Source of the DNA: Salminus brasiliensis
Lineage: Eukaryota; Chordata; Actinopteri; Characiformes; Bryconidae
Length of the DNA stretch: 64,000 bases
Direction: 5' to 3'
NCBI RefSeq assembly: GCF_030463535.1
Contig: NC_132901.1
Location: forward strand, 7,362,740-7,426,739
The position numbers and the translations under genes are program-made. How positions within the stretch are numbered: position 1 is the first letter of the stretch; every line of letters starts with the position of its first letter. The notes beneath the pieces are model-generated. The model did no database searches, was not told the origin of the DNA, and was given only the letters and a program-made list of their open reading frames with translations. Shown piece by piece: positions 1 through 35,654 of this stretch.

Positions 1-596
1 GAAAACTGAGTTGCATCATTGCAGTAGTTTGCTTGTTGCTCTTACTGTGTTTATTTATTCATGCTCAAACAGCACTACTGTAGTAAACACTGTCTCCAAC
101 ACTGTAAATAGTAAACACACCATCACATGCAATACCAACTTTACCCTTAGAAACCGTGTGCAATTCTGTTATTAGCAGCTACATTTTGGCAAGTTAAAAA
201 GATTTTATTTTTTAGCAAAGAAGGAGAGGCCCCTCCTCTAAAAGAGCCTCTGGCAGCCCATCACACAGACTCCACCCTTTCCACCCAAGCCCCTCCTACT
301 GTCCGCTGCCCAACACAGGCCACTCCCCCCTGTAGTACAAGCCATATTTCGTCCAGCTAGATCTTTCTTCTGTTAGTCACGATATAGCTCCTCCTTTGCA
401 ATCATATCCCCTCCCCATTATATTACAGGCCCCTCCCTTTCACCCAATCTTCTTCACCTCAGCCCTTCCCCATCCTTTAGACCCCTCCTCTACATCGTCT
501 CCTCCTGCCCCACTTCCTCCCCCCCCTTCTTGCTCCCACCTCATCTGTTCTGCCGCTCCACCTCAGGCTCCGTCCCCTAGTCGCGAAGCTCCTCCC
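1..596. other. Sequence upstream of ldb2
   Basis: AT-rich to about 220, then a long pyrimidine-biased stretch (~220-600, many CCCCTCC runs) leading into the CpG island. I see no gene, although a frame without stops runs from ~396 into ldb2 exon 1. It is low-complexity Pro/Ser-rich and lacks an ATG. Confidence 0.5.
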
Positions 597-824
597 TCTC
601 TCTCCTTTCCTCAGAATGCGCGAGCGAGCGCGCTAGACGTGTCACTCGTTTCTCGCAGTGTCCGCGCGCGCGCGCCTGCCTCTCTCTCGCTGTCACTCTC
701 TGTCTCTCTCGCTCACTCTCCCACCGTCCGCGTGCGTGTGTGCGTGCGTGTGTTTACGAGAGCGCCGCGCTCCACGTGCGTCGTACAGCGCGGAGCTCGC
801 GCAGCAGCAGCAACAGTAGCAGCG
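597..824 (+). promoter_or_regulatory. ldb2: CpG-rich ldb2 promoter and 5'UTR with a short uORF
   Basis: CpG density rises sharply from ~610 (GCGCGAGCGAGCGCG, CGCGCGCGCGC) and stays high through exon 1, against an AT-rich background, so the promoter is very likely here. No clear TATA box is seen. An upstream ATG at 616 opens a six-codon uORF ending TAG at 634-636. The transcription start is not determinable by eye. Confidence 0.6.
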
Positions 825-23715
<22,891 letters not shown>

Positions 23716-23802
23716 CGTGAACTGACAGTGGGTCGCCATGGAAACGGAGGCAACGAGGGATGGTAGCGCTCATCTGGGGATGGAGGAATAGGAATATGTG
23801 TG

Positions 23803-23843
<41 letters not shown>

Positions 23844-24293
23844 GTATGCTTGCGTGAGCAATGACGTGACATATGATGTCATTACATACGTAAAACTGTT
23901 ACATTGGCTTTAATGGTGTTTTTTCCACCGAGACAGAAACCAATGAAAGAAAAGAATCACAGCACACATTTCCATTGCTTGTATCAGTGAAAGTTCAGAT
24001 ATCATTGGAAGCTCTATAAATATGCTGCGCTATTGACTGATTTCACACCGGAACTTTTAAGCTCTCTGGATGACGCGTAATTCTGTTCAACAATCTTCGT
24101 TTTGGCTTTGTTTTCTGAAGTTAAAAATGGTCTTTTTGTGGATATTGTATTGTTTTTTATGGGCATAACTGCAGACCCTACCCCTTTATTACTTAATTGT
24201 TTAATGTATAATGTATTATACCTGCAGGTTATGTGTATTTACCATCAAGTGTGTATTTTCTGTATGCTTTTATGCTTTTCAATTATTCGCATC

Positions 24294-24299
24294 AATAAA
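24294..24299 (+). terminator. Polyadenylation signal AATAAA (ldb2, proximal)
   Basis: AATAAA followed within 40 nt by T/G-rich sequence (TGTGTTCGGTTATG). ~580 nt after the stop. Confidence 0.6.
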
Positions 24300-24380
24300 C
24301 TGTGTTCGGTTATGACAACAAGGCCAGGGCCTTAGTTACTCGTCGAGTTATTTGATATTATTTGAATTGATGCTGAATGA

Positions 24381-24386
24381 AATAAA
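24381..24386 (+). terminator. Polyadenylation signal AATAAA (ldb2, distal)
   Basis: A second AATAAA, followed by GGATGTGTGTTTATTTT, a good GU-rich downstream element. Probably the main ldb2 end. Confidence 0.6.
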
Positions 24387-24410
24387 ACATTTTCAGTTAA
24401 GTGCAAAACA

Positions 24411-26300
24411 CCTGGATGTGTGTTTATTTTAACTGCATCATCATGGTCTTGTCTGCCTTTAAACCAAAAGTAGCATCAATTTGAAGTCCAGTTTATCATA
24501 TACAAAGCTAGTTACTGAACTGAATACATATAAGACAAATGTTTTTTTACAGTGGAAAATGTTTTTGTCAATCTAGATATTCTTGAAATATTAAATTTTA
24601 CTCCGTCTGGATTATACGGTCAGTGCTTGCGTCTAACCCTCTAGTGGTCAGACGGATGCCTTACGCCGAGCGCCCAATTCATCTGAGAGCAGTACCGGAT
24701 TCTGCCACAGGGACGTTTCATTAAAAATGAGATTGGCGTTTTTAAGGGGGAATTCCCATTCTTTTGAACTGTATAATTCAGCAGTTGATATGTAAAATAT
24801 GTTGAAATGGTACATTGTAGACAATCAGCAGTGGTGATGGGAAACAAGAGTTGCCACGTCTACAATACAAATATGGCCATTGTATTTAGCTACTATCTAA
24901 CGCTACCAGTGTACCAACACACGTCTCCTAAACATATACCGTCTCAAATCGTTCAATATTACATTTTTAACTACTGCAAGCATAATAAACCTCTGAAGTT
25001 GTGCGCCAGTCTGCAGTCTGAATTTCTCCAACTGTCATATTTGTGCCCGGTGGTCAACAAAAATGTTCCAAACCCAATATGTTTTGTCCTATGTAGATTT
25101 TTTCTCCAAATGTAATGATGCAAAGTTAATTATGCAATCTTTAACCAATCAAAATATGGAACATGCTAAAATGGAATATAACTGAAATTACTCTGCATGA
25201 AAGGACTATTACAGCATCAGTTACTTAAACTGTCCTCTATTATTGCCAACAGCACTGAAAGCAACACTATGTTGCATTTTACCTTAAAATAACCAAGAAT
25301 TGCATCACCGTGGCTACTACTCCGGGCTCGGCACACTGCTAACTGCTGTAGACTCGGGTGTATAACGATGCAACTCTGTTAATATCACTGTACTTGTACA
25401 CTTTCAGTGAGGCTCTGTGTCTCTCAGTTGTTCAAAGAAATGTGTCCTTCATTGGTGGCTCAAAGTACGAGTTACACGCACTGACCTCGTTTGACCAAAC
25501 TACAGGTTTGCGTGGGATCTTTTGGTGAGGTTGTCAGTCTTATAATGTCAGTAAAAATGTAGCAAATTTCATATTTTTTTAGAGAACTTGTGACAGGGCT
25601 GCAAACTACCAAGCATTGGCCATAAAACTACAACTGACATACAACATACATGGTGCGGGAACAAAAAAAAAACATGTACAAAATGAGCGAGCTGTAAGAG
25701 GGTCTCACTGACAATAAACTTTTGCAGGTTTATTAAATGTCTTGCAGTTTATTTTTCGGTTCTGGCACAGATAGCCCATGTATTTAAAAATACGAAAGTG
25801 GTGGGTTAGAAACCCACTCCACCTCTGAGGTTCCGGCAGCCATGCACATTTGTAATGCACGTGCACGTTCTCTCTCGCTCTCTCTTAGGCGTAGAAAATA
25901 CAAAAATAAAAATAATTAATGTTTTAAAACGCTTCTTTAGCACTCAGTTGATGCAGACACTTAAGTTGACTTGTTTTGGCCTAAACAGACTGATAAACCT
26001 AGGACAAATTGTAAAGCAGTGACACTGGTGGGTCCAGCACAGTTTTAATTTCCACACCTACGAGTTCAATAAGGTGTGCATGAAAATAAAAGCACAAAAC
26101 GGTGCGGGAAACTGCCCTCCAGGACTAATAATAAACAAAAAAAGTAGCAATGTAAGTACTAATTCATTACTTTCCTCATACATAAGTAGCGCTACAAATC
26201 CGTAAAAATGACGTACACATCTCTGGGAATTGACTGAAATTACAGTGAAACTGAAATATTTCGTAATTAAATCATTTTTAAAAATATATTTGTGTACGAA
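24411..26300. other. ldb2-tapt1 intergenic region
   Basis: About 1.9 kb, AT-rich, without recognisable genes. 24828-24890 carries a short dispersed repeat shared with 33371-33440 and, inverted, with 48709-48760. Confidence 0.6.
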
Positions 26301-26410
26301 CATGAAATACTTCACAGAAGTACATGAACACATTGTCGACACATTCGGTGTATTTACTTTTGACGTAATGACGTAGAAGTGTTGTGTCTGCGCTCGCGGT
26401 GAATGAGTGA

Positions 26411-26420
26411 AGATGGCGGA
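26411..26420 (+). promoter_or_regulatory. tapt1: YY1-type motif over the tapt1 start codon
   Basis: AAGATGGCGG, the classic YY1 consensus found at TSS-proximal start codons of housekeeping genes, includes the ATG at 26413. The surrounding 26385-26600 is CpG-rich and no TATA is visible. A weak-context ATG 10 nt upstream (26403) opens a 20-codon overlapping uORF ending TGA at 26463-26465. Confidence 0.55.
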
Positions 26421-26602
26421 CTCGGTCGCTGCGGGGCTAGGAGACGAAAAAGAGGCCGAAAATGAGGAGAAGGAGAGGGAGAAAAGGACTTTCCGTGGCC
26501 CGGGTCAGGCGGAGAAGGGCAGCGGCACGTCGGAGCAGACAGAGACTCTCGGCTTTTACGAGAGAAAGGCGAAAAAACAAGACAGCAAGCGTAGTCTGTC
26601 GG
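26413..26602 (+). CDS. tapt1: tapt1 coding exon 1
   Basis: Residues 1-63 plus one base. ATG 26413 has A at -3 and G at +4. It encodes a charged, Glu/Lys-rich cytosolic N-terminus (EKEAENEEKEREKR) of low conservation. The donor is G|GTAAGT. Confidence 0.9.
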
Positions 26603-29600
26603 GTAAGTGCGGCGCCTCGACCACATAGACTGGACTGTCAGCTAATGGAGCTAATTTAATGTAGGGTACTATAATGTAATATAGCTAATGTAGTGTAATC
26701 TAATGGAAGGCAACGTACCAGCATGTCATGTCATGTAATGTAATGTAATATAATGCATGGTAACGTAATGAAGTGGAAGCTGGCCAGTAGCCCGGGTTGA
26801 CAGCTTACACTACACAAAGTTACTGTTGTGCATCAGTCGTGTGTACTTGTGCAGCTACTTTTAACACTGGCTTGCACTCTTAAATCATCGATTTTGTAGC
26901 GTTTGTTGACCTAGGTTTTGCTGAAACTGTCGGACTTACGATTGCTGTGTAGCTAGCTAGCTAGAATGCTAGCTAATTGTGCTGTTGTTTGTGTGTCTCT
27001 ATTAGTGATGAACTGCACAAGGAGCTAGCTAGCTAACTACCAGCTAGCTAGCGTTAGCAAGGTGCTGCAGATGACAAGTGTAACATACAAGCCTGTTAGC
27101 TAGTTAGCTACGTAATATGAAACGCGTGTAAAGTTTAATTGAAATCTAACTCCTTTAACCTTCTCCGGCTTTATTTTCAAATGGAGCGTCTAGCTTTAGG
27201 TGGTTACCATTAGCTAACTAGCTAGCTTATTCAGCTAACGTCACTTATAAATCTGACCAGAATGAGTGACTATTTTTATACACCATGCCTTTAATTGATT
27301 AATTTAATTGATGGGCGATGTAGATGATAGCTTCCTGTCAACAAGACGCCGAGATCTCTATTGTAAAGTAGCTAGATACTGTCAAATGGGATCTTTAGAG
27401 GTCTATTCGTGAGTAGAACTACATTTACCACAATGCATTGCTTTGGGCTCGAGTTTACTGGCGCTTTCACCTGCTGTTTTAAGCTTTGTGAATTTAGTCA
27501 AGTATTTGAGGACTTTTTTTACGCTAGATTTAAAAAAAAAAACAGTTTTTAGTTTAGTGTTTTAGTGTTAAAACCAGGGTGTCTGACATATCTGTTTTTT
27601 AAACTCGGACCTCAAGAATTGCACTAAAAAGAGCCTTCTTAATTTGCACTGCAAATATGTCGAGTTATTAATTTTTACTCAGTGTCACGGAGCACTACTT
27701 TGAAAGAAACTTTGTAGTATTTATCAGTTTTGATGTCTCTAATTAGCAAAGTGCTAAATTCTAAATCAGCCCACACAGATGTGTTTGGGGGTACTGAGTG
27801 TTCCAAATGGACACTATTGCTACAGTACTTTAACAGTGGACGTCAATGCAGATTGGCCAGTGAATGCAAATATTTGTTCATCTCCGTCCGACCTCGCTCA
27901 TATCCACAGTGTTTGACCGTACCATTTTTTAATCTATTAACCACATCTGTTGTTCTTAGTACAAAGTCTTGGGGTTTCTTCTTTGTGAGTCTTTTCTACT
28001 ATAATAAAGGCAGAATCATAATTAGTAAACGGTTAGAGAGTGTATTAGTTATCTAATTATTATTTTCTGATGGATTCTATCAGATCTGCTTCATAAAATG
28101 ATAATAGTAATTGACTGGAAAATTATGAAAGATGAGTAAAAGTATAGTTTGTGCTATAGTATTAGTACCTCACTTTCTCTGTCAATGGTGCTTCTGACTT
28201 GCTCACTACAGTTTTGGACATGGAATACAAACCAAAATAGAAACTCAACACTAGCCTAGATGAAGTCAAGTGTATTTACAGTCTTTTGCAGAATCTGAGA
28301 CCCTTGGCCAAAAGTGGTCTCTGCAGCCTCTTTAGCTAATCAAACATAAGACTTACTATTTTCAGCAAATCCTAATGCCCAGGAGTCGGGCCTTTGAAAA
28401 GTCTACAGTAACCCACTTTGACAGAAACTGCAGCTTGCAAACCCTTTTTTTTGTAGCCATCTGGAAGTTTTTCGCTTTGTGTTGGTCTTGTTTGACCTCT
28501 TGTTCTGAGATTATCTTGGGTGCACAACTTGATATTTAGGTCAGGTGACTGTCCGAGCCATTCCATAAGCTGCAGTTTGTGTCTCATCAGGTTGTTTGTG
28601 GTGGATTTTGAAGTATGTTTTTGGATCATTGTCTTGTCTCTCGGAGAGAGTCCTATTTGGAAACAGACCTTCCTGAAAACTTTCCTCTAGATTTCATGAA
28701 TGCCACCATTTCAAGAATGCTGCGTGAACATCAGATTTATATGTGGAATGTGTGTATGTTAATACCAATGACTTGCAAATTTGGCACGGTTGCACATTCC
28801 TTTATAATTATCATTATAAAGGAATTATTATTATAACAGTTAACACAATGCAGGCTCATAAATTACATATGACCACCATATAATGATTCCAGCAAATGCC
28901 TTCAACATCTCTACAAAAAAGTTAAAGAAAACATTCAGATGCAGAAATGTTTATTGAATGAAGTGCATTCAAATCGGCATCTTTTATTTCACTCTGTATT
29001 TTGGAGATCTTGGTATAGTGAAGCATTATACGGTGATGTGGCTCTTTGCTGACATTAGGAATTTCTCAGCCCTCAATCACCCACTGTAACTCAGTATTGT
29101 ATTGACACTGTATTTCAGTGTCCAAGGAGCCAAGCATTGACCGCACCTGTACAGCTAAAAGAATTTAAAAATGTTGATGGTATTTCAAAATGACGACATA
29201 TCTGATGTGTCACAGTTTTGTTCTGTGTCTAACTAGTTCACGGTCAAAAAAGCTTAAAATAGTTGAAAACCGTCCTAAGACCATTCCCTCAACCTTTGCT
29301 TTTAGGTATGCTGCTTTATCCTCGTGTATGATTTTAGCACTCGATTAGCTGTAACTCCAAACAGTGAGTCCAAACAGGGCAGAACTGAGAAACAGTCTGT
29401 TTGCCTTTCTTTTACTCCCAAAACTAGCCACTTGACTTTACTCTAGGTTTTTATTTTCAACACTTGTGTTGCTAGCTCAGCAGTTAGTCAGCAGCAGGTG
29501 AAACAGGCTGTCTTATACTCTGTAGATCTGTGACTGAGCTAGCTCAGCAAAGGCTATCTTAGCAAGTGGGCTACAGATCCAAAAACACAGAGGAAAAACC

Positions 29601-32600
29601 TTTTCAATTTCAACGTAGAACCCTTTGCCCCTTTTTTGCAGCCCTCAAAGTCCCACGGTAATACTTTGTAATGGAATGGAAAAAGTGGATACCGCCCAAC
29701 CCTATGTTACACACACTGGTCTAGACCAGGTGTACTTTTTTTTTTTTTTTTTTTTAACATTTTTTATTTATTTATTTACATGTTTGCTTTATGTTGTCAC
29801 ATGATCACATTTACAACAGTTGTGTATTTTTGGATGCAACAATTGACGGACCAACTGTAACTTAAAAAGAATATTACTGTTTCTGCAAGGCTTCTATTTT
29901 AAGTTACAAACTGCTAAAACATCCTCTCCTTAAAATAGTCAAACTAATCTTAACACAAAAAAAAAAACATTAAAGACTTAACAACTTTGTCATAACAACT
30001 TTGCTAGCCAAGACTTGGCTCTGTAGCTACCAAGCTAACTACAGATAGTCACATACTTATGTGCAGTATTTTAAGTAATATCAAATTACTTTGCCTTAAG
30101 CAATGTGGTTAGAGGTAAGTGTGTTTGTGTCACTGAACACTGTGTTCACAATATAGATTTTTTATTTTTTTTGGTCATACTTGCTCTCCTTGTCTACGTT
30201 CACATCAGGACAACCTCTCGTCCCCAGCACAAGAGGAACACACTGAACCAGACAGCACATAAGCACATTTGCTGTTGGCCTCCTGTCAAAGTAAATAAAC
30301 ACTTCTGGAAGAATAAGAGTGACTGGGCAATGCAGAGACACATTTCTCCTTTGTTCTCCTTATTTAAAACAAATCGAAAACTAATCAGTACTGCAAGCTG
30401 TCGCAAGGGTGGGCTACAGTGCAAAACACATTAACAAACCAAAAACATGCCAGGAAATTCAAAACACCACTGCAAATTATGCAGAATGACAGCCGGAACA
30501 GAAATACGACAGCAAATTCAGAAGTATAGCAATTTTATTTTTGATATTCAAATTTAATATTCAATTTTTCACAGTTATTTGAATATTATCAGAGGATATT
30601 ATTGATATTATAGCATCCTCTCCAGCCCCTGCCCCAATAATAAAATAAACATGACAAAAATAAATGACATTCATTTTATTTGCAAAAACAACTAAATCAG
30701 TTTGGAAAGTTTAGATTGTTTTTACTATTTGAAGTTGGAGATGCAGAGTACAGGTACAGAGCCAGAGAAATGCAATCTAACCAAAATGGCAATATACAGG
30801 ATTTATTACATATAAAGTGCAGGAAATATGTACAAATATCAAAATACAGAGTGAGTGAAGACAATGTGAATGAAGGTTGTATGTGCTGTTAGAGCTACAC
30901 AGAGTAACTTAACAGACTGAGGTTTGTCAGTCAGGAATTGCAGAATCCAATTGCAGAGAGATGTGCTGATACTGAGGCAGATAAGCTTGAAGATCAACTT
31001 GGAGGGGATCAGCGGTGAAGCAGTACTTTACCTCTTACTATGACAGTTACCAGTTATGGTTAAAATAACACTACGGTAGTAAACTTTGGCCTTTTTTGTT
31101 TATGCTAACTGAACAGAACATGAACATTCACATAAAAGGAAAAAAAACGTCTGCTTAGTATAATAAGTACACCAAAATGAAAAGGAAGAGAAATGAAACA
31201 ATAAATATTGTGATTTAATTATGACCTAGGATTTTCTAGCCCAGCAGTGCACACAATATAATATGGTTGCCATTGTGGGTAAATAATGTACTGCTATAAT
31301 AATGCTTGGATTTAAAATAGTTTCTGATCCTTTACTAAATTAATGCTGTAGAGAAAGAATGTATGTATTTATCTTCGATTAACTTTTCTGTACTGTATAT
31401 TCTTGCTTTCTCGCACACACACACATACACAGCCTTATATACATGCACATTGCCATGTACAGCTTCTGGTAGTAGACTTTTCATTCTCTGCGTAAAACTC
31501 GCTCAATAGATGTATGGTGCAGTGCTAATAATAGTCCTAAATAATGAGTAGAATGGCTTTATTGTGCTGGGTTATGCATTGTATTCATGTGTGTGTACGT
31601 CTGTGTGTGCACAGATCTCTCTCTGGTGCGCTTCGTCAGTGCTGAGTTGACCAGAGGATATTTTCTGGAACATAACGAGGCCAAATACACAGAAAGGAGA
31701 GAGAGAGTCTACACTTGCCTGCGCATTCCCAAAGAACTAGAGAAGGTACTGTGGTGCAACACACAATAAACAAACACACAGAACTGCATAATGGTCTCTC
31801 TGCTGTAGCACAACAATACAATACAGTACTGGTCAAAAGATTGAGTACACTGAGTGCTGTGAATAAAGGTTTATATCTAACTGTCAGTGTGATGTCCTCA
31901 AAATAGCCCTTATGCAATAGTCAGATTTACACAATTATACCCTTATGCCAATATATTTGGGATTTAAAGTTTATTTCTTTAGTTTTGCACTGGGGCTGCA
32001 TAACTAATACAGCTAATGAAAGCCTATTCCACCAATTGGCATCATGGACTGCCTAAATAATTACACTATTGCCTCAAACTGCACTAATCTGGTCTAATAA
32101 AATTTTTGTACATTTGCCATTGATTTACAGGTAAGTGTCATACAGTGTAAGGAACCTTATAAGCAAGTCTGTTTACTGTAGCGGTACATGTATTCGTAGC
32201 GAACCATTGCTCTGCAGGCAGGTACATAGAGAATATTCAGTACATGCTATTAGGATAAATGCGGTAATTTCAGAAGTGAGCGTACCATGCGATAACCTTA
32301 AGATCTAAGCCTTTGGATTTGCATAGTATTGTGGGAACTGTAGATGTTAAGGGGTGTTGCCATGGTAACTGTAGTCTTGTTTGTTTCCCCGCCCCTCTTC
32401 CTCCACGTCCCTTGTTTCTCTGTCTTAAGCTACCATGTGTAGAGTGGCTCATGCTCTCGTTTTAACCTCTGTTTATTCTGTGTTCTATCACCTTTGTATT
32501 TGAAATGCCTAAATGCATTGATATTCGGGCCATTAATATTTTATTTCAACTCATGAAATCAAGGTGGATTATACAAGAACCATGTGTTGGCGTTTTTTTT

Positions 32601-35585
32601 ATGTGGAAATACATTGAGTATACTAATGTTTACGCTTTATTGGCTGTTTATAGGCTGTATTAACTACCCCAGGGAAAACTGTAACAAACTGTAACTTGCA
32701 CAACTGTGTTCAAATTAAAAGAGAAGAAACCTGGGTTAGTACTCGCACTGAACCGTGAGTGAACCAGTTTATGTCTTTCGCATAACGTTACACCCCTGCC
32801 CACTATCCGTTATGGAAGGGCTGGTCCGTTTTTGGCAGTGTAGACCAGTGTCAGGGTTTTGAATCTGATGTGGGCAGCTACAGGAAGCCAGTGATGAGTA
32901 TTTTTAGATACAGTAACTACATTCGCCTCCTACCATCATTGTAAATCTAAAGAAGCAACTTCAGACACCAAAAATGTTTTACCTGATCAATTACATTTGT
33001 GCTACGTTTATACTAATTATGTTCTCTGTTCTGTCTTCCTCTGTAGCTGATGGTCTTTGGATTCTTCCTGTGTCTGGATGCATTCCTCTACGTGTTCACT
33101 TTGTTACCCCTCAGAGTGCTGCTGGCACTCATCAGACTGCTCACACTACCCTGCTGTGGGCTCAGGTAACGAACACTTACACTTAACCATCCCCTGCAGT
33201 TAAATGAGAGTATTGAAAACATACAGCTGTTACAATTTGAATGTGACTGTACAATATAACTCATTAAAATCATGAGTTGGTGAAAACTCACATTTATTTA
33301 TTTATTACCATAATTAAGTCAGACAAACAGTGTGTAAAAACCAGTATACTATTGCACTCTGATTTCTTTACAGTGATAGTGATGGGAACCAGGGGTTGCC
33401 ATGACTACATCTCAAATAAAGCCATTTTGTTTACTAGCTAAAACCAATAAATACATTTTAGTTAAAAAAGCTGATCAGGCTGCAACCTGTAACTATTTCA
33501 TATCAGGTGAGGGAGCGTATATATGCAGTAATATGTCTATTCCCTATCCACCACCACTGGGAAAACTCTCTCTGATTAGGTTTGTTTACATTTCAACCAT
33601 TTAATTATGCAGAAATTAGTGAGATGGGTTGGGGTCAATTACTTGCAGATCTTTTGTCTGTTTTAACCTCTTAAGCTTTGGTGAGTTTCTCCTTATGTAC
33701 TGTAGGATGTTGACCAATAAATGAAGACACATTTCTCCCCTGCCCAGGCATCACAACAGGGCACTATGGTGCTGAGTTTTATTCATATTGGTGTACAAAC
33801 ACTTTAATTAATTGCTCTAGCTCACATGCAGAAATTGAATTGCTTTGATAAGTTAATGCGTGTAAATGAAAGTTTGTAGAGGTGCTGCATCCTGATAATG
33901 ATGTTGACTTAGATTGTGTCAGTCAACATAAAAAAAAAAGTTTAAAAGCCCAGCATGTTGCTCTCTGCTCACATTCGAATGACCTTTTCCTTTCGAATGA
34001 AATACATTTTTTGACTTCTGTTTAAATTTGATTCACTCAAGTAGGAGTGAATTTATAATATACTATATACTTTACTATAGTATATAAAGTTCCATAATTG
34101 AGAGTTTGAGACCCTGTTTTAACACTTGTTTTTAACATGCCGCCAACCTTGACTCATCATTCATTTAGACATTTTATTGGCTGAATTCAACAAAAAAAAA
34201 TTGATGTACTGTGGCCTGTATTTGTTATCTATAAAATGTTTATGATTATTCTCACTGCAATAAATAAATAAATATCTGTAATTTAACCAGGAGTGGCCAA
34301 ATCTTGGCATATGTATGTTATGTGTATGTTCAGAATTTGACTATAGGGGACTGCAGCTAACTATTTCACACCACCTAGTGGCCAAATTCTCAATTACAGA
34401 ATTTTAAAAGAAACTAATTAGTCCCATAGTGCAAACGTCTTTTCCTCCAAATATAATAAATAGCATAATATATGTGGATATTAAAAAAAATAAATAAATA
34501 AATTGACTGATAGTCGTCAACAGTGCCCGCAATATCATCATATTGCCTAGCCCTACATCAAAACCTTTAAAAAATGTAAATGCAAATGTTAGTAGCTCCT
34601 GTCTCAGAGCTGCAGTATTTCTATCATTGAAATAAATTAAAGTATGGTAATGCAGTTTTGTACTGTTTTAAACAAACAATATAACATCAAAAAGAGCATG
34701 GGTATCGTATGAGTATAGTATCGCTACAAAGACAGCATTTTTTGAACCCCTTTATATTGTATTCCTACTGTGCATTTACTTTGCGCTTCACAAGCCACCC
34801 CAGCAATGCATATTACATACACGTGCATACATGTTCTATACACAATCTTTCCAAAGCATTCTTCTAGGCTTTGTTGTATTAGATGGACAGTGTCGAAAGT
34901 CGCCCTGATAGACGTAATGTAAACTGTTAGGGTTGGAGGGGCTGCTCATGATTTATCTCTCTGCCTGCAGGGCTAATATATGCCCCTACTGCAAAAAAAA
35001 GAGAAGGTATGCAGAAACGCGCACTAGCCCTGGAATGACTGCAGCAGCTTTACACACTCGCACAACATGTGCACGTGCGAATGCATGTGGGCAGGTGAAT
35101 TGCAGCTGACTTAGCTATAGAATTTGCACTGTTGTGTATTTGCTTTCACTTGAAGCTGCATTTTCAGGTACATCACAGAATCTACTCTCACATAAAATAA
35201 TTTCTTGAAAATGTGTGTCCATGTTCAACCAGTAGGTGGCAACATTATGCTGCATTTGCTATGGAGTTAGATTAGTGTTTTTGATGGATAAGGTGAACTG
35301 TACAAAGTAATATCTTTTGAATAATTTAGGTTATATTGTTTTGAATTTGGGGTCAATTTTCTATTTAATGTTTTTGTATTATTATTATTATTATTATTTT
35401 TAAAGGTTTTGTATAGTCATTGGCAAATGCCAGCAGTACTCATTAAAGTGTGCTGCATGATGCATGTTGTTTTTTCTGCAGCTCTAACTACCCTACCTAA
35501 CTAACAGTAGCTTGTAAAGCAGATGTGCATATGTGTATATGTGTCTGTTTTAAGAATAATATTGAATAATAAAAACACACTAATT

Positions 35586-35654
<69 letters not shown>

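Larger units (their letters stand above)
23716..24410 (+). other. ldb2: ldb2 3'UTR with (GT)n tract
   Basis: Non-coding sequence after the stop. It contains an imperfect (TG)n at 23797-23842, then AT-rich DNA up to two polyadenylation signals. The end is inferred from the signals, not observed. Confidence 0.6.

Noticed and set aside
396-824. Open frame continuing upstream of the ldb2 ATG (Pro/Ser-rich N-terminal extension)
   Set aside because: No ATG in this stretch, low-complexity composition from pyrimidine-rich promoter DNA, and Ldb2 proteins begin at the ATG chosen.
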